Positions 56,056 through 64,000 of a DNA stretch of 64,000 nt are shown here, one piece after another; the first letter of the stretch is position 1, and each line of letters starts with the position of its first letter. The DNA comes from Planctomycetota bacterium. GTDB taxonomy: Bacteria; Planctomycetota; UBA1135; GCA-002686595. The stretch spans positions 248,001-312,000 of the forward strand of contig DUCM01000005.1 in assembly GCA_012959785.1 (NCBI GenBank). The letters run 5' to 3'. The notes beneath the pieces are model-generated. The model was not told the DNA's origin. It did no database searches and saw only the letters and a program-made list of their open reading frames with translations. The translations under genes were made by a program, and so were the position numbers.

Positions 56056-57022
56056 ATCCGGCAGTTCCAAGTCCGGCGGGGGGCTGCGCTTCGTGTTGCT
56101 CCTGGCGCTCCTCGTGGGTGCGGCGGAGTTAGCTGCCTGGGCGCTTTTGCCCATCAATCAAGGTCGACACGAAGCCGACCAGCGCTTGCAGGATGTGGCC
56201 GCTGCGGGAGCACAAACGCGGGTAGTGCTGCTCTCGGACAGTGTCAGCTACGCCGCCCTGGAACTCGCGCCTGCCGTGGCGGGCGTACTTGACCTTTCCA
56301 CCAACCGCGCCATCTCCGCGGCGGGCAATTGTTTCTTGATCGAGCGCGTGTTGGACGAAGCGCCGAACATCGAGCGCGTGGTCCTCATCGTGGGCCCCCA
56401 CACCTGGACAGAAGACCTGCGCGGCAAACTGGCCTCGGTCTACTTCACCCGGCTCTTCATGCGGCCCGAAGAGATGGCGCAAGTCGAGCGCCTCCTCGAA
56501 CGCCCCGATCTCGTGCGGGACATGGCCGAAGCGCAATGCCGCCAGGCGTTCTTGCCTCCTTCCTACCTCCGCCGCGGAGCCCTCTTGCGACCCCTCTCGA
56601 GTGCCTTGCGCGACCTTGGGCAGAAATTACGGGCGGAACAGCCGCCGCCCACCGAGCCCACAACTCAAGCCCAAGCCTTTTACGATGAGCGCCGTGCCTG
56701 GAAACACTTTGACCCCTCCCCAGTAACCCGCGCCTTCTTGCCGCGCCTGGCGCAAGTCTGCAGCCAGCGTGGCGTGCGTCTGGAACTCCTGCCCTGCCCC
56801 CTCGCGCCGCAACTAGTCTCGGCCTGGAAAGCCGGCGGCTTGTGGGCCGGGTACACAGCCTGGATGGGAGCTCTGGCCGAACAACACACCACCACGAGCT
56901 TCATCGAGGCCTGCCCCTGGCCCGACGCCCGGGACTCGGACTTCTACGACGGCAGCCACCTCGCACCAGCTCCCAAGACAATTTGGGGCGCGGCCCTCGC
57001 GGGGTACCTCGCCGGGGAGTGA
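56030..57022 (+). CDS. SGNH-type (AlgJ/AlgX-like) acyltransferase partner
   Basis: A 330-residue protein anchored by one N-terminal helix (about 20-41), followed by an exported SGNH-like domain. The nucleophile-like motif is LLSDSVSYAAL (S71), the GxN-like region is TNRAISAAGN, and the C-terminal pair is DGSHLAPAP (Asp and His). These suggest a polysaccharide O-acyltransferase or esterase acting with the upstream MBOAT protein, as AlgJ/AlgX act with AlgI. The start ATG at 56030 lies inside the MBOAT gene, a 26-base overlap. The frame is open further upstream, but only from here does the protein look normal. Confidence 0.75.
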   Translation: MSSSISSSKSGSSKSGGGLRFVLLLALLVGAAELAAWALLPINQGRHEADQRLQDVAAAGAQTRVVLLSDSVSYAALELAPAVAGVLDLSTNRAISAAGNCFLIERVLDEAPNIERVVLIVGPHTWTEDLRGKLASVYFTRLFMRPEEMAQVERLLERPDLVRDMAEAQCRQAFLPPSYLRRGALLRPLSSALRDLGQKLRAEQPPPTEPTTQAQAFYDERRAWKHFDPSPVTRAFLPRLAQVCSQRGVRLELLPCPLAPQLVSAWKAGGLWAGYTAWMGALAEQHTTTSFIEACPWPDARDSDFYDGSHLAPAPKTIWGAALAGYLAGE

Positions 57023-57034
57023 CTCTGAGCAGAT

Positions 57035-58882
57035 CTAACCGCAGCTATCGAGGTCCGGCGGTGTTACGGCCTGTTTGGAAGTCGAGCCCTTGCGCGCGGC
57101 CAGGTGGCGCCAGCGCCCGAGGAGATCCTCACGGCCGGCGCGCGCGAGGGCCTCTTCCACGAGTTTGGCCGACTCGGGCGCCTTCCAACGCACGAGAGCC
57201 TTTTGCAGGCGCCGTTCGTGTTCGCCGCGGGCCACGAACAGGGGCTCGCGGGTCAAGGGATCCTTCCCCGTGGAGTACTGCACGCATCCCCGGGTCATGG
57301 GCAGGGGAATGAACTCTTGCACCTGCTCCGGTGAGTAGTTGCGCTCGAGCAGCTTCTCGAATAGCTCGACGGCGGCCTCCAGATCGCAGCCGGGGTGGCC
57401 CACGATGAAGTAGTTCACGAGGTGCTGATCCTTGCCGAGGTCGGCGCACTCGGCCTTGTAGTCGCTCTCGTACTCCTCATAGACCTCGAAACCGGGTTTG
57501 TTCATGACGCGCAAGACCTTGGCCGATGCGTGCTCGGGAGCGAGCTTCATGCGGCCCGAGGTATGGTGTTTGACGAGATCGTGATGCAGTTCGAGAAGCT
57601 CGCCATTTTTTGAGCGCAGCATGTCGTAGCGAATCCCCGAGCTAACGAAGGCGTGCTTGACTCCGCTGCTGTTGCGCACAGCAGCGAGCACGCGCCGGTA
57701 GCCTTCGCTCTCCTTGTCAATACGCAGAGCCGGGCAGGTCTTGGGGGTCAGGCAGTCACGGTCCAGGCAAGCTTCGCCTGCTTCGAGGCGCTTGCAACCC
57801 AGGCCGTACATGTTGGCCGTGGGACCGCCCACATCGGTGATCGTGCCGCGAAAATCCGCGTGGCCCACGAGGTCGCGCACCTCGCGCAGGATCGAGGCCT
57901 CGCTACGGCTCTGGATCGTGCGACCCTGGTGAAAAGTGATCGAACAGAACGAGCAATCGGCCATGCAACCGCGGTGAGTGTTGACGCTCCAGCGCACGCT
58001 TTCGAGGGCGGGGATACCGCCAGCGCCATCGTGAGCGGGGTGCCCGGCGCGCTGAAAGGGCAGGTCGTAATAGCTGTCGACTTCGTCCTGGTTGGCAGGC
58101 GGGAGGGGCGGGTACTGCACCACCCAGCGTCCGCCGTGGGCCTGGGCCAGGGGCCGTGAGCTCGGTGAGTTCTCCTCGCGCACGGCATTGAAGAGTTCGA
58201 TCTGCAAGTCGGGATCCGTTTGCAATTCCTCGAAGGAAGGCACGCGCCGGGCGTCGGCGGGCAGGGCTTTTTCGTTCAAGATCTCACAGGTCCCCGCCAT
58301 GCCGCCTAGGGGTTCGCCGGCGTCGAGACGCCGGGCGACCTCGAGCACAGCACGCTCCCCCATGCCCCACACGAGTAGATCGGCCTTGGCGTCCTGAAGT
58401 ATCGAGCGGCGCAGTTTCTCTTCCCACCAGTCGTAGTACGCCAGGCGCCGGGGACCGGCCTCCAGGCCGCCGATGATAACCGGCAGGCCGGGATAGTGGT
58501 GGCGCGCCAGGGCCGTGTATCGAATCGTGGCCCGGTTGGGGCGACCCACCGCGCCGCCGGGGCGGTAGACATCGCGGCGGCGTTTTTTGCGCGAAGCGGT
58601 GTAGTTGGTCACCATCGAGTCGATGGTGCCAGCAGTGACGCCGACGAAAAGTCGCGGCGCGGGCAGACGCTGCCAGGCCCCCTCGTCAGCCTCAAGTTCG
58701 GGCACGTCCAGGATACCAACGCGCCAACCGGCTGCTTCGAGCACGCGACCGATGACCGCCACCCCAAAGGAAGGGTGATCGACATACCCGTCACCCGTGA
58801 CAAGCACTACATCGAGAGCTTGCCACCCTCGCTGCGCCATTTCCTGTCGCGTGCGGGGCAGAAAACTCTGGGTCCGGTTCAC
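57035..58882 (-). CDS. YgiQ family radical SAM protein
   Basis: A 615-residue protein of the YgiQ (UPF0313) group. The N-terminal B12-binding-like half (DVVLVTGDGYVDHPSFG, IIGGLEAGPRRLAYYDWW) is followed by the radical SAM CX3CX2C cluster C306-C310-C313 in GCMADCSFC, and a C-terminal domain with GYRRVLAAV, LAPEHAS and CVQYSTGKDP. The reaction is unknown in the literature I know. The length fits the family (about 600-740). It lies 21 bases after rpmH, so it may be cotranscribed with the ribosomal gene. Confidence 0.93.
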   Translation of the reverse strand: MNRTQSFLPRTRQEMAQRGWQALDVVLVTGDGYVDHPSFGVAVIGRVLEAAGWRVGILDVPELEADEGAWQRLPAPRLFVGVTAGTIDSMVTNYTASRKKRRRDVYRPGGAVGRPNRATIRYTALARHHYPGLPVIIGGLEAGPRRLAYYDWWEEKLRRSILQDAKADLLVWGMGERAVLEVARRLDAGEPLGGMAGTCEILNEKALPADARRVPSFEELQTDPDLQIELFNAVREENSPSSRPLAQAHGGRWVVQYPPLPPANQDEVDSYYDLPFQRAGHPAHDGAGGIPALESVRWSVNTHRGCMADCSFCSITFHQGRTIQSRSEASILREVRDLVGHADFRGTITDVGGPTANMYGLGCKRLEAGEACLDRDCLTPKTCPALRIDKESEGYRRVLAAVRNSSGVKHAFVSSGIRYDMLRSKNGELLELHHDLVKHHTSGRMKLAPEHASAKVLRVMNKPGFEVYEEYESDYKAECADLGKDQHLVNYFIVGHPGCDLEAAVELFEKLLERNYSPEQVQEFIPLPMTRGCVQYSTGKDPLTREPLFVARGEHERRLQKALVRWKAPESAKLVEEALARAGREDLLGRWRHLAARKGSTSKQAVTPPDLDSCG

Positions 58883-58903
58883 GCCTTGGCCCGGTGAAAA
58901 AAT

Positions 58904-59029
58904 CTAGATCGAGCCGTGGCGCGCTCGCTGCCGGCGGTTGATCTTGCGACCACCGACGGTCTTCTGGCGAGTGCGAAAGCCGGTCTTCTTGGCCTTCTTG
59001 ATTTTGCTGTTGCGGAGCTTGATCTTCAT
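58904..59029 (-). CDS. rpmH: 50S ribosomal protein bL34, stand-alone
   Basis: A 41-residue basic protein with the bL34 core KTGFRTRQKTVGGRKINRRQRAR, matching the usual GFRARMKTKGGRKVL.RRRAKGR pattern; here the C-terminus is short (HGSI) and lacks the final GRKRL. It starts with ATG 59027-59029, which has AAGGG about ten bases upstream. In most bacteria rpmH sits with rnpA and dnaA near the replication origin; none is present here. A TACAAT -10-like box at 59146-59151 is a candidate promoter. Confidence 0.82.
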   Translation of the reverse strand: MKIKLRNSKIKKAKKTGFRTRQKTVGGRKINRRQRARHGSI

Positions 59030-59145
59030 GGCTTGCGTTCCCTTCTGGTCTCGGTGGCCGGGTGGAGATCCCGGCGGATGTTCGCGGTGCAGCGCTCTCC
59101 CCTGGGAAGCGGCGCTCGTGGCGAACGGGTCGCCAGAAGGGCGGA

Positions 59146-59173
59146 ATTGTAGCGAGGAGCACGCTGCTTGCCA
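59146..59173 (-). promoter_or_regulatory. candidate rpmH promoter
   Basis: On the minus strand TACAAT (59146-59151) is a good -10 box, with TGGCAA (59168-59173) 16 bases upstream as a weak -35 box. The predicted start near 59139 gives a leader of about 110 bases before rpmH. Confidence 0.35.
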
Positions 59174-59294
59174 TCCCTCCCGGCCCGATTGCGATGAAAA
59201 CCCTGCTGAGAGGCCAACCATGGCTCTGGAACTGACTATTCGCCGTGCTTGCCGCCCCCCGCCCCAAGCTCTGCCGTCCCCAGTCCTTTGGCGC

Positions 59295-59300
59295 TACAAT
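59295..59300 (+). promoter_or_regulatory. candidate -10 box for the yciB-like gene
   Basis: TACAAT at this position has no convincing -35 box, but the spacing to ATG 59344 gives a short leader of about 37 bases. If used, it rules out the longer start at 59245, because that codon would lie upstream of the transcript. Confidence 0.35.
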
Positions 59301-59343
59301 CACAGGCCTGCTCGCCCTTGCCCCTGCTACTTGCCCTCAGCCC

Positions 59344-59970
59344 ATGTGCCCCGAACCCGAATCCGCCCCCGTCCGGGAAATTGCGCCGGCACCTGACCCC
59401 AAGCGGGCGCTCCTGAAATTCCTGCTCGAATTCGGACCCCTGCTGCTTTTCTTCGTCCTGAACAAAACCCACGGGATCATCCCGGCCACCGGCGGTTTTC
59501 TTGTGGCAGCGCTGGCGGCCTTCCCCTGCGCCTGGCGCCTGGAGGGCAAGCTGCCCCAGATGCTGCTCTTTGGCACCGTGGCCATCGGCCTCTTTGGTGG
59601 GCTGACCTGGTACTTCGAAGACGAGTACTTCATCAAGATCAAACCGACGGTCTTCAGCGCGGGGGTGGGCTGTGCGCTGCTCGTGGGCCTCCGCTTCGAC
59701 CGCTTGTTTCTGACGAAACTCTTCGGCGCCAGTTTGAACTTGACCCGCGAGGGCTGGCGCAAGTTCACCCTGCGTTACGGAGTCTTCTTCCTCTGCATCG
59801 CCGTGCTGAACGAATTCGTCTGGCGCAACACCGACACCGACACCTGGGTCAGCTTCAAGGTCTTCGGTATTCTGCCCTTGACCTTTGTATTCATCCTCTT
59901 CCAGGTGGGCTTGATGAAGCGCTATGAGTTGCCCGAAGCCGGCGACAGCGAGGACGATGCCTCGGCTTGA
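59344..59970 (+). CDS. yciB: YciB/IspZ-like inner-membrane protein
   Basis: A 208-residue membrane protein with about five helices. LLKFLLEFGPLLLFFVLN at the start, then WRKFTLRYGVFFLCIAVLNEFVWR with WVSFKVFGILPLTFVF, match YciB (intracellular septation protein A, involved in envelope and septum integrity in enterobacteria). E. coli YciB is 179 residues; here a hydrophilic N-terminus of about 25 residues and an acidic tail (AGDSEDDASA) add length. The ATG at 59344 is preferred over an in-frame start at 59245 because of the promoter box between them. Confidence 0.85.
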   Translation: MCPEPESAPVREIAPAPDPKRALLKFLLEFGPLLLFFVLNKTHGIIPATGGFLVAALAAFPCAWRLEGKLPQMLLFGTVAIGLFGGLTWYFEDEYFIKIKPTVFSAGVGCALLVGLRFDRLFLTKLFGASLNLTREGWRKFTLRYGVFFLCIAVLNEFVWRNTDTDTWVSFKVFGILPLTFVFILFQVGLMKRYELPEAGDSEDDASA

Positions 59971-59994
59971 AGAAGGCCGCTTCACCCATACGGG

Positions 59995-62310
59995 CTAGAG
60001 ATCTGCCAAGCGCCGCAGACGCACGAAGTTCGTGATCAGCTTAAACACGGAGTAGTCGCGGATTTCCCGCGAGGCCTTGGTGTTGCTCTTCCAGAACTTC
60101 TCCTTGCGGGTCTCGCGGATGCGCGCAAAGCTCGTGCCCATGTGATCCATGGCGTAGGCCATGCGCTCCTCTGGTTTCTTGAGCCAGGTGGCCTCGGCCA
60201 AGCCTTGCAGGTCGAAATGATTGACCGAGTCGAGGATCTTGCCGTGGCCAAAGCGGAACCAGCAGGCCAGATTGCCTCCGCCCCAGGCCTCGGCGCATTC
60301 GGGGCTATCCACCAGCACCTCGACCCGCTCGGGCTCGATGACCTCGATCAGGTGCGCGCCAACGAGACTGTAGATGGGCTGCACATCGCGCTGGAAGACG
60401 CCCTCGGTGTAGGGGCTGTCCAGAGCCCAGGGTGTGGCCAGGACCTTGTCCAGAACTTCATTGCGGGTTGCGAGCTTGCGCACGCGGCCCGGAGCGATGC
60501 GCTCGATGGTTTCATGCACGGCCCAGCAGGATCCGAACAGATAGCCACCGACCCGCACGAACCACTCGAGCCGCTCCACATCGGCGACCTCCATTTCCCC
60601 GGTGCAGTTGGAGACGAAGACGCCGGCGGCGTCGAGGCCGTCGTCGACCACCCGACTGGCAGCCGTCAAGCGGTGCTCAATGGCTAGCTCTTGCAGGATG
60701 TTCTGGATGTGGTCACCGCGGCTTTCGAGCACCAAGACATCCAGTCCCTTGTAGACCTCGCCGGGGAGCGCGCTGTAGCCCAGGCGCTTGCGCCGTTCCT
60801 CCAGCTCCTTGGGATCGGCCAAGCGCAAGCGCTTTTCGTTTTGCTTCCACCAATCGCGCCAGGGCTGGACCTCCGCGGGAAAGTCCTTACCGCGGGAAAT
60901 GGTTCTTAGAAAACCAAAGGCCGTACGCGCCACCAGGGGTTCCGGATCCAAGAGGGCCTCGATCACCGGCGCCACCGCGTCCTTGTGAAAGCTGGAACAA
61001 AGGCCCACGAGCGCCCCGCCGCGTCGGCGCCAGGATTCGGAGCTCTTGAGCACTTCGCTCAAGGGTGCCACGGCAGCCTCCATGCGGGTGCGGCCCAGGG
61101 AGACCGCGGCGCAAACCGCCAGGGCATCATCTGCGCCCGTCAGAGCGGCGGTCAAGGGCTCCACGGCGTGACCCAGTTTCTCTTGACCCAAGGCCACGAG
61201 CAACTCCTCGCGCACGGACGGGTGGCTCTCACTCTCGAGTCGGCCCAAAACCCAGTTCAACTGTCCGTCCTTCTCGATGCCTTCGAGGGCCAGGGCGGAG
61301 GCCAGGGCCGCCTGGCGCACCCGCGGCTGTTTGTCGCTCGCGGCCATTTCGCGAGCTGGCTCCAGTGCCTCTTTCCCAAAAAATCCCAGAGCGTGGGCGG
61401 CGGCGGCACGCACCGGCGTGGCCGGGTGCTCGCGGGCGGGACTTGTGAGCTTCATGAGTTCCGAGCCCCGGGTCCAGGCGCTTCCCGAGGCCTCCATGGC
61501 CAGGCGCGGACCGCGGGCGGCCACGGCTTTTTCGGTACTCGACGAGAGGGCACTGATGTGCGGCTGAAGAGCCTTGCCGCGCTCCTCGCCCTCGAGGGCA
61601 CCGGCACTCGCGACTGCCGCGCGTAGGGCTCGGCGCTCGAGGACATTGAGCAAGCGCGGCCGACGCAGGAGTTCCATGAGGGCCGGGAGTTCCGTGCCCC
61701 GGGGGTCGTGGATCACCGCTTCGAGGGCTGCCGCCACCACGGCCACATATTCGGAGGCGAAGAGTTCCTCGAGCAGTTCGGGGCGCTCGGTGCGGGTGCA
61801 GACCACCAGAGCCCTGGCAGCGGCGGCGCGGGTGCGAGACTGCTTGTGGCGCACGAGCTTGCCCAAGGCCTTGGGCGTGGAGGGGTCCTCGAGAGCCGAG
61901 GCCACCAGGACGATCGAGGCGCAGACCTTGGGTGCGCGCTCACCTGTCAGCTTGCGCACGAGTCCCTTCAGGCCAGCCTCGGCATCGATCAAGGCCAGGG
62001 AGCGCGCGGCTGCTAGGCGCTGTTGCGCGGTGTCCCCGTCCCAGGCCAACTTGATCAGGGCCTTCACGGCTTGCTTGCCCGCGGGCACCTGGCCCAAGCC
62101 CTCGGCGGCGCGACAGACGACTTCCCAGTCCTTGTCCTTGAGGGCTCGGGTCAGCTGTTTTTCGGCCTCGGGCCCGGCTTCGGCCACCACGGCGTCCACG
62201 GCAGCCAAACGCTCGAGGGGATCCTTGGAAGAGAGCCCATCGCCTTTCATGGCGGCGCCCGACAGCAGAACCAAGAGGCAGAGCGGTGCGAGGGAGCGGG
62301 GTTGCAGCAT
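59995..62310 (-). CDS. secreted HEAT-repeat protein with DUF4159-like domain
   Basis: A 771-residue exported protein. From ATG 62308-62310 a signal peptide (MLQPRSLAPLCLLVLLSGAA) is followed by about ten to twelve HEAT/PBS-lyase-like repeats (for example DKDWEVVCRAAEGLGQ and DPEPLVARTAFGFLRTIS). The C-terminal 250 residues contain KGLDVLVLESRGDHIQNIL, DAAGVFVSNCTGEMEVADVERLEWFVRVGGYLFGSCWAVH, a DUF4159/GATase-like fold common in planctomycetes. Function unknown; a scaffold or envelope role is inference. A GTG eight codons upstream is also possible. Confidence 0.8.
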   Translation of the reverse strand: MLQPRSLAPLCLLVLLSGAAMKGDGLSSKDPLERLAAVDAVVAEAGPEAEKQLTRALKDKDWEVVCRAAEGLGQVPAGKQAVKALIKLAWDGDTAQQRLAAARSLALIDAEAGLKGLVRKLTGERAPKVCASIVLVASALEDPSTPKALGKLVRHKQSRTRAAAARALVVCTRTERPELLEELFASEYVAVVAAALEAVIHDPRGTELPALMELLRRPRLLNVLERRALRAAVASAGALEGEERGKALQPHISALSSSTEKAVAARGPRLAMEASGSAWTRGSELMKLTSPAREHPATPVRAAAAHALGFFGKEALEPAREMAASDKQPRVRQAALASALALEGIEKDGQLNWVLGRLESESHPSVREELLVALGQEKLGHAVEPLTAALTGADDALAVCAAVSLGRTRMEAAVAPLSEVLKSSESWRRRGGALVGLCSSFHKDAVAPVIEALLDPEPLVARTAFGFLRTISRGKDFPAEVQPWRDWWKQNEKRLRLADPKELEERRKRLGYSALPGEVYKGLDVLVLESRGDHIQNILQELAIEHRLTAASRVVDDGLDAAGVFVSNCTGEMEVADVERLEWFVRVGGYLFGSCWAVHETIERIAPGRVRKLATRNEVLDKVLATPWALDSPYTEGVFQRDVQPIYSLVGAHLIEVIEPERVEVLVDSPECAEAWGGGNLACWFRFGHGKILDSVNHFDLQGLAEATWLKKPEERMAYAMDHMGTSFARIRETRKEKFWKSNTKASREIRDYSVFKLITNFVRLRRLADL

Positions 62311-62378
62311 TTGAGAACTCTTGTTTCGAGACACGCGCGGAGAAGGAGCTTGGCAGTCTACAGCCTAAAGAGCGCAGG

Positions 62379-62410
62379 CTGCCGTGGATCAACGCCCCGA
62401 TCCACGGCAG
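62379..62410. repeat. perfect 12-base inverted repeat in a divergent promoter gap
   Basis: CTGCCGTGGATC (62379-62390) and its exact reverse complement GATCCACGGCAG (62399-62410) are separated by eight bases. Both flanking genes point away from it (starts at 62310 and 62457), so it is unlikely to be a terminator and fits an operator read by a dimeric regulator. A further CCGTGG follows at about 62416. As RNA it would also form a strong stem in the leader of the rightward gene. Confidence 0.5.
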
Positions 62411-62456
62411 AAGAGCCGTGGCCGCGGGCTGTGGGGTGGTAGGCTTGGCCCCGGAC

Positions 62457-63920
62457 ATGGATCACCCGCCCGAGGATTCTTTGCAGCCAGATTCCAGCCC
62501 AGGGACTCGCCCCTGGCTCTTGTGGGCTGCGTTTTGGGTCGCGTTCGGCGTGGCCTTGCGCCTCGCGCTCCTGGGACTGGCAGGGGAGAGCGAGTTGCAC
62601 CACGACGAGGCCAACTACATCTACCTGGCCCTGGGCTGGTCGCACTTTGGCGTGTTGCAAGATGCCGAGCGCTACCTCTGGCCGCCCCTCTGGCCCTGGA
62701 CCCTGCGCCAGGCCCTGGAGGGTTTCGGCCGCCATGGGCTCTGGGTCTCGAAGCTCTGCTTGGTTTTTACATCGGCCTCCGTGGGCGCCAGCGTGGTGGG
62801 CCTCGCCGCGCGCCTGGGCGACAAGCGCTCTGGCCTCGTGGCGGGCGCCTTGTGGGCGCTCTACCTGCCCCTCGCCGCCTACACCCACATGGGTTGGGCC
62901 GAGCCTCTGTTCCTGGTCTTCTTCGCACCGGCGCTCTACCTCTTGGTGGCCGCCGAACAGGACGCAGGTCGGAGCGCGGATCGCAAGCTGTTGGCTGCGG
63001 GATTGTGCGTCGGCGTGGCACTGCTGACCAAATCCAGCGCGCTCTTCTTGCTGCCGATCTTGATTGCAGGCCTAGCGCTCTCCCGCGGCCGCGGCGCATG
63101 GCGCGAGGGTTTGCGCCGGGCGGCATTGCTCGGATTGGCCATCGCCGTGCCCCTGGTGCCCTGGACCCTGCGCAACGCCGAGGTGTACGGACGCTTCGTG
63201 CCCAGCGGCATCAGCCTGGGCGCCAATGCTTTCAATGGACTCAACGCCCACGACTTGAACTTCGATGTCTTGCCCCTGACCCGCCGCCCAGGGAAGGCGC
63301 CGACCTTGCTGGGCCTTTCGCGGCCAGCCTTTGCCTCGCGGCATCCCGACGAGGCCTGGCCCACGGCGGCGGAGATTCCGAACACCGCCGATCGCAACGC
63401 CGAGGAATGGCGCCGCGGTCTGGCCTGGGTGCGCGAGCATCCGTTTGACTTTTTGCGCACGCGGGTCAAGAAGCTGGCCGACTTCGTGGCGCCCACCTCG
63501 TACTTCGTCCGTCACCTGGGACTCAGGCGCTACCCCGGGCCCTTGGGAAAACCATTCCTGCGCCGAGTCGGCACCCTCTGGGCCATGGCGGCGGCGGCGC
63601 TGCTCATGTTCCTGGCTCTGCCCGGGGTGCGGGTCGCCTGGCGCACGGGTCGCCGGGGCACCTGGGTGCTGCTGGCCTGTGCCGTCTACTTTCCAGCCAC
63701 CAGCCTGCTCGTCGCCTCCTCGCGCTTTCGAGTGCCTTGGCTGCCCGTCCTCTTGGTTTTTTGCGCCCTGGCCCTGGGCACGCGCGGGGCTGAAGGGCGC
63801 CTGGCGGGCCTCGGCCCCGGAGCCGGTCGGCGCCTGGTGCTCGCAGGCTGGGCCCTGCTCCTCGGCCTGTGGTGGGTCGATCTGCCCGAGCTCCGCCTGT
63901 GCCTGGAGGCCGCCTGGTGA
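62457..63920 (+). CDS. GT39/ArnT-like membrane glycosyltransferase
   Basis: A 487-residue membrane protein with about ten helices. The first large loop has the catalytic acidic pair D50-E51 in ELHHDEANYIYLA, the mark of GT-C enzymes using polyprenyl-phosphate sugars. Later positions include GRFVPSGISLGANAFNG, a loop shape common in these proteins, and a hydrophobic C-terminal half. The start is ATG 62457, after the inverted repeat; the frame is open upstream to 62286 but that part overlaps the divergent gene's 5' end. The acceptor is unknown. Confidence 0.85.
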   Translation: MDHPPEDSLQPDSSPGTRPWLLWAAFWVAFGVALRLALLGLAGESELHHDEANYIYLALGWSHFGVLQDAERYLWPPLWPWTLRQALEGFGRHGLWVSKLCLVFTSASVGASVVGLAARLGDKRSGLVAGALWALYLPLAAYTHMGWAEPLFLVFFAPALYLLVAAEQDAGRSADRKLLAAGLCVGVALLTKSSALFLLPILIAGLALSRGRGAWREGLRRAALLGLAIAVPLVPWTLRNAEVYGRFVPSGISLGANAFNGLNAHDLNFDVLPLTRRPGKAPTLLGLSRPAFASRHPDEAWPTAAEIPNTADRNAEEWRRGLAWVREHPFDFLRTRVKKLADFVAPTSYFVRHLGLRRYPGPLGKPFLRRVGTLWAMAAAALLMFLALPGVRVAWRTGRRGTWVLLACAVYFPATSLLVASSRFRVPWLPVLLVFCALALGTRGAEGRLAGLGPGAGRRLVLAGWALLLGLWWVDLPELRLCLEAAW

Positions 63921-64000
63921 GCGCCTCACCCCGCCCCCGGCGCTGGCCGAACGCTTTTGGCTTGCACCTTGCGTGCGTGGTCTGGATTCTGTTCGTGCTG
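63917..64000 (+). CDS. start of a further membrane protein, cut by the window edge
   Basis: A GTG at 63917-63919 overlaps the glycosyltransferase stop (GTGA). The 28 visible codons read MSASPRPRRWPNAFG and then a hydrophobic stretch LHLACVVWILFVL, consistent with a basic N-terminus and first membrane helix. It is likely coupled to the glycosyltransferase, but the family cannot be named. Confidence 0.6.
   Translation, partial: MSASPRPRRWPNAFGLHLACVVWILFVL

Larger units (their letters stand above)
59030..59343. other. divergent intergenic region between rpmH and the yciB-like gene
   Basis: About 310 bases. It holds the two facing -10-like TACAAT boxes listed separately and no gene I can support; open frames in it are short and shift between strands. 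No hairpin stands out. Confidence 0.5.

Overview
This is a high-GC, gene-dense chromosomal window with about 48 protein genes, most of them in long co-directional runs with 1-8 base overlaps. No rRNA, tRNA, CRISPR array, transposase or phage gene was seen. Several traits suggest a planctomycete-like bacterium, probably a deep marine or sediment lineage: a 1472-residue Ser/Thr kinase fused to WD40 repeats; a surface beta-propeller/di-haem protein ending in a Cys/Gly-rich 'CPCGN...GCANS' domain that I associate with some planctomycete genomes; a HEAT-repeat protein with a DUF4159-like domain; a Gld-type ABC cassette; few Shine-Dalgarno sequences; and frequent GTG/TTG starts. This assignment is inference from gene content and has not been checked by phylogeny.

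Layout. 1-3100 (minus): MrfA/MrfB (YprA/YprB)-type helicase and nuclease. 3276-8499 (minus): ABC ATPase, permease, GldG-like protein and DUF4340 protein, ordered as one transcript. 8500-9375: a gene-poor scar with a long hairpin and a broken DUF4268 gene behind dnaK. 9376-13631 (minus): dnaK, then a sigma-54 response regulator and its soluble histidine kinase. 13795-14889 (plus): a TsaC/Sua5 domain fused to a YwlE-like phosphatase. 14886-19450 (minus): a membrane-bound spermidine-synthase-like protein, an EIIA(Ntr)-like PTS protein and NhaA. 19998-28009 (plus): a compact type II secretion/pseudopilus operon gspD-E-F-G-H-I-J behind a good sigma-70-type promoter. 28006-39553 (minus): ten genes read in one direction, starting with tatA and running through mobA, a polyprenyl diphosphate synthase, a lipoprotein, resB, ccsA, folD, a rhomboid protease and a secreted unknown to serS. 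The first seven look like a translationally coupled respiratory-maturation operon (Tat export, molybdenum cofactor, quinone tail, cytochrome c assembly). 39824-48369 (minus): an MnmC-like methyltransferase, the WD40 kinase and the di-haem surface protein. 48621-50774 (minus): sucD and sucC. 50912-53019 (plus): a two-domain dCTP deaminase and a second rhomboid protease. 53040-54431 (minus): a FapA/DUF342 protein. 54628-57022 (plus): an MBOAT/SGNH polysaccharide acylation pair. 57035-59029 (minus): a YgiQ radical SAM protein and a stand-alone bL34 gene. 59344-59970 (plus): YciB. 59995-62310 (minus): the HEAT/DUF4159 protein. 62457-64000 (plus): a GT39-type glycosyltransferase and the start of another membrane protein. 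The divergent gap before the last pair holds a perfect 12-base inverted repeat.

Points that deserve attention are the TsaC-YwlE fusion with an arginine-phosphatase-type P-loop, the reduced secretion operon whose minor pseudopilins carry acidic insertions, the tandem-domain lipoprotein inside the cytochrome c operon, the Ser/Thr/Glu-rich insertion in the kinase activation segment, and the di-haem propeller protein. I saw no defence island and no wholly new multi-gene system that I can argue for with confidence. All homology statements come from reading motifs by eye; no search was run.
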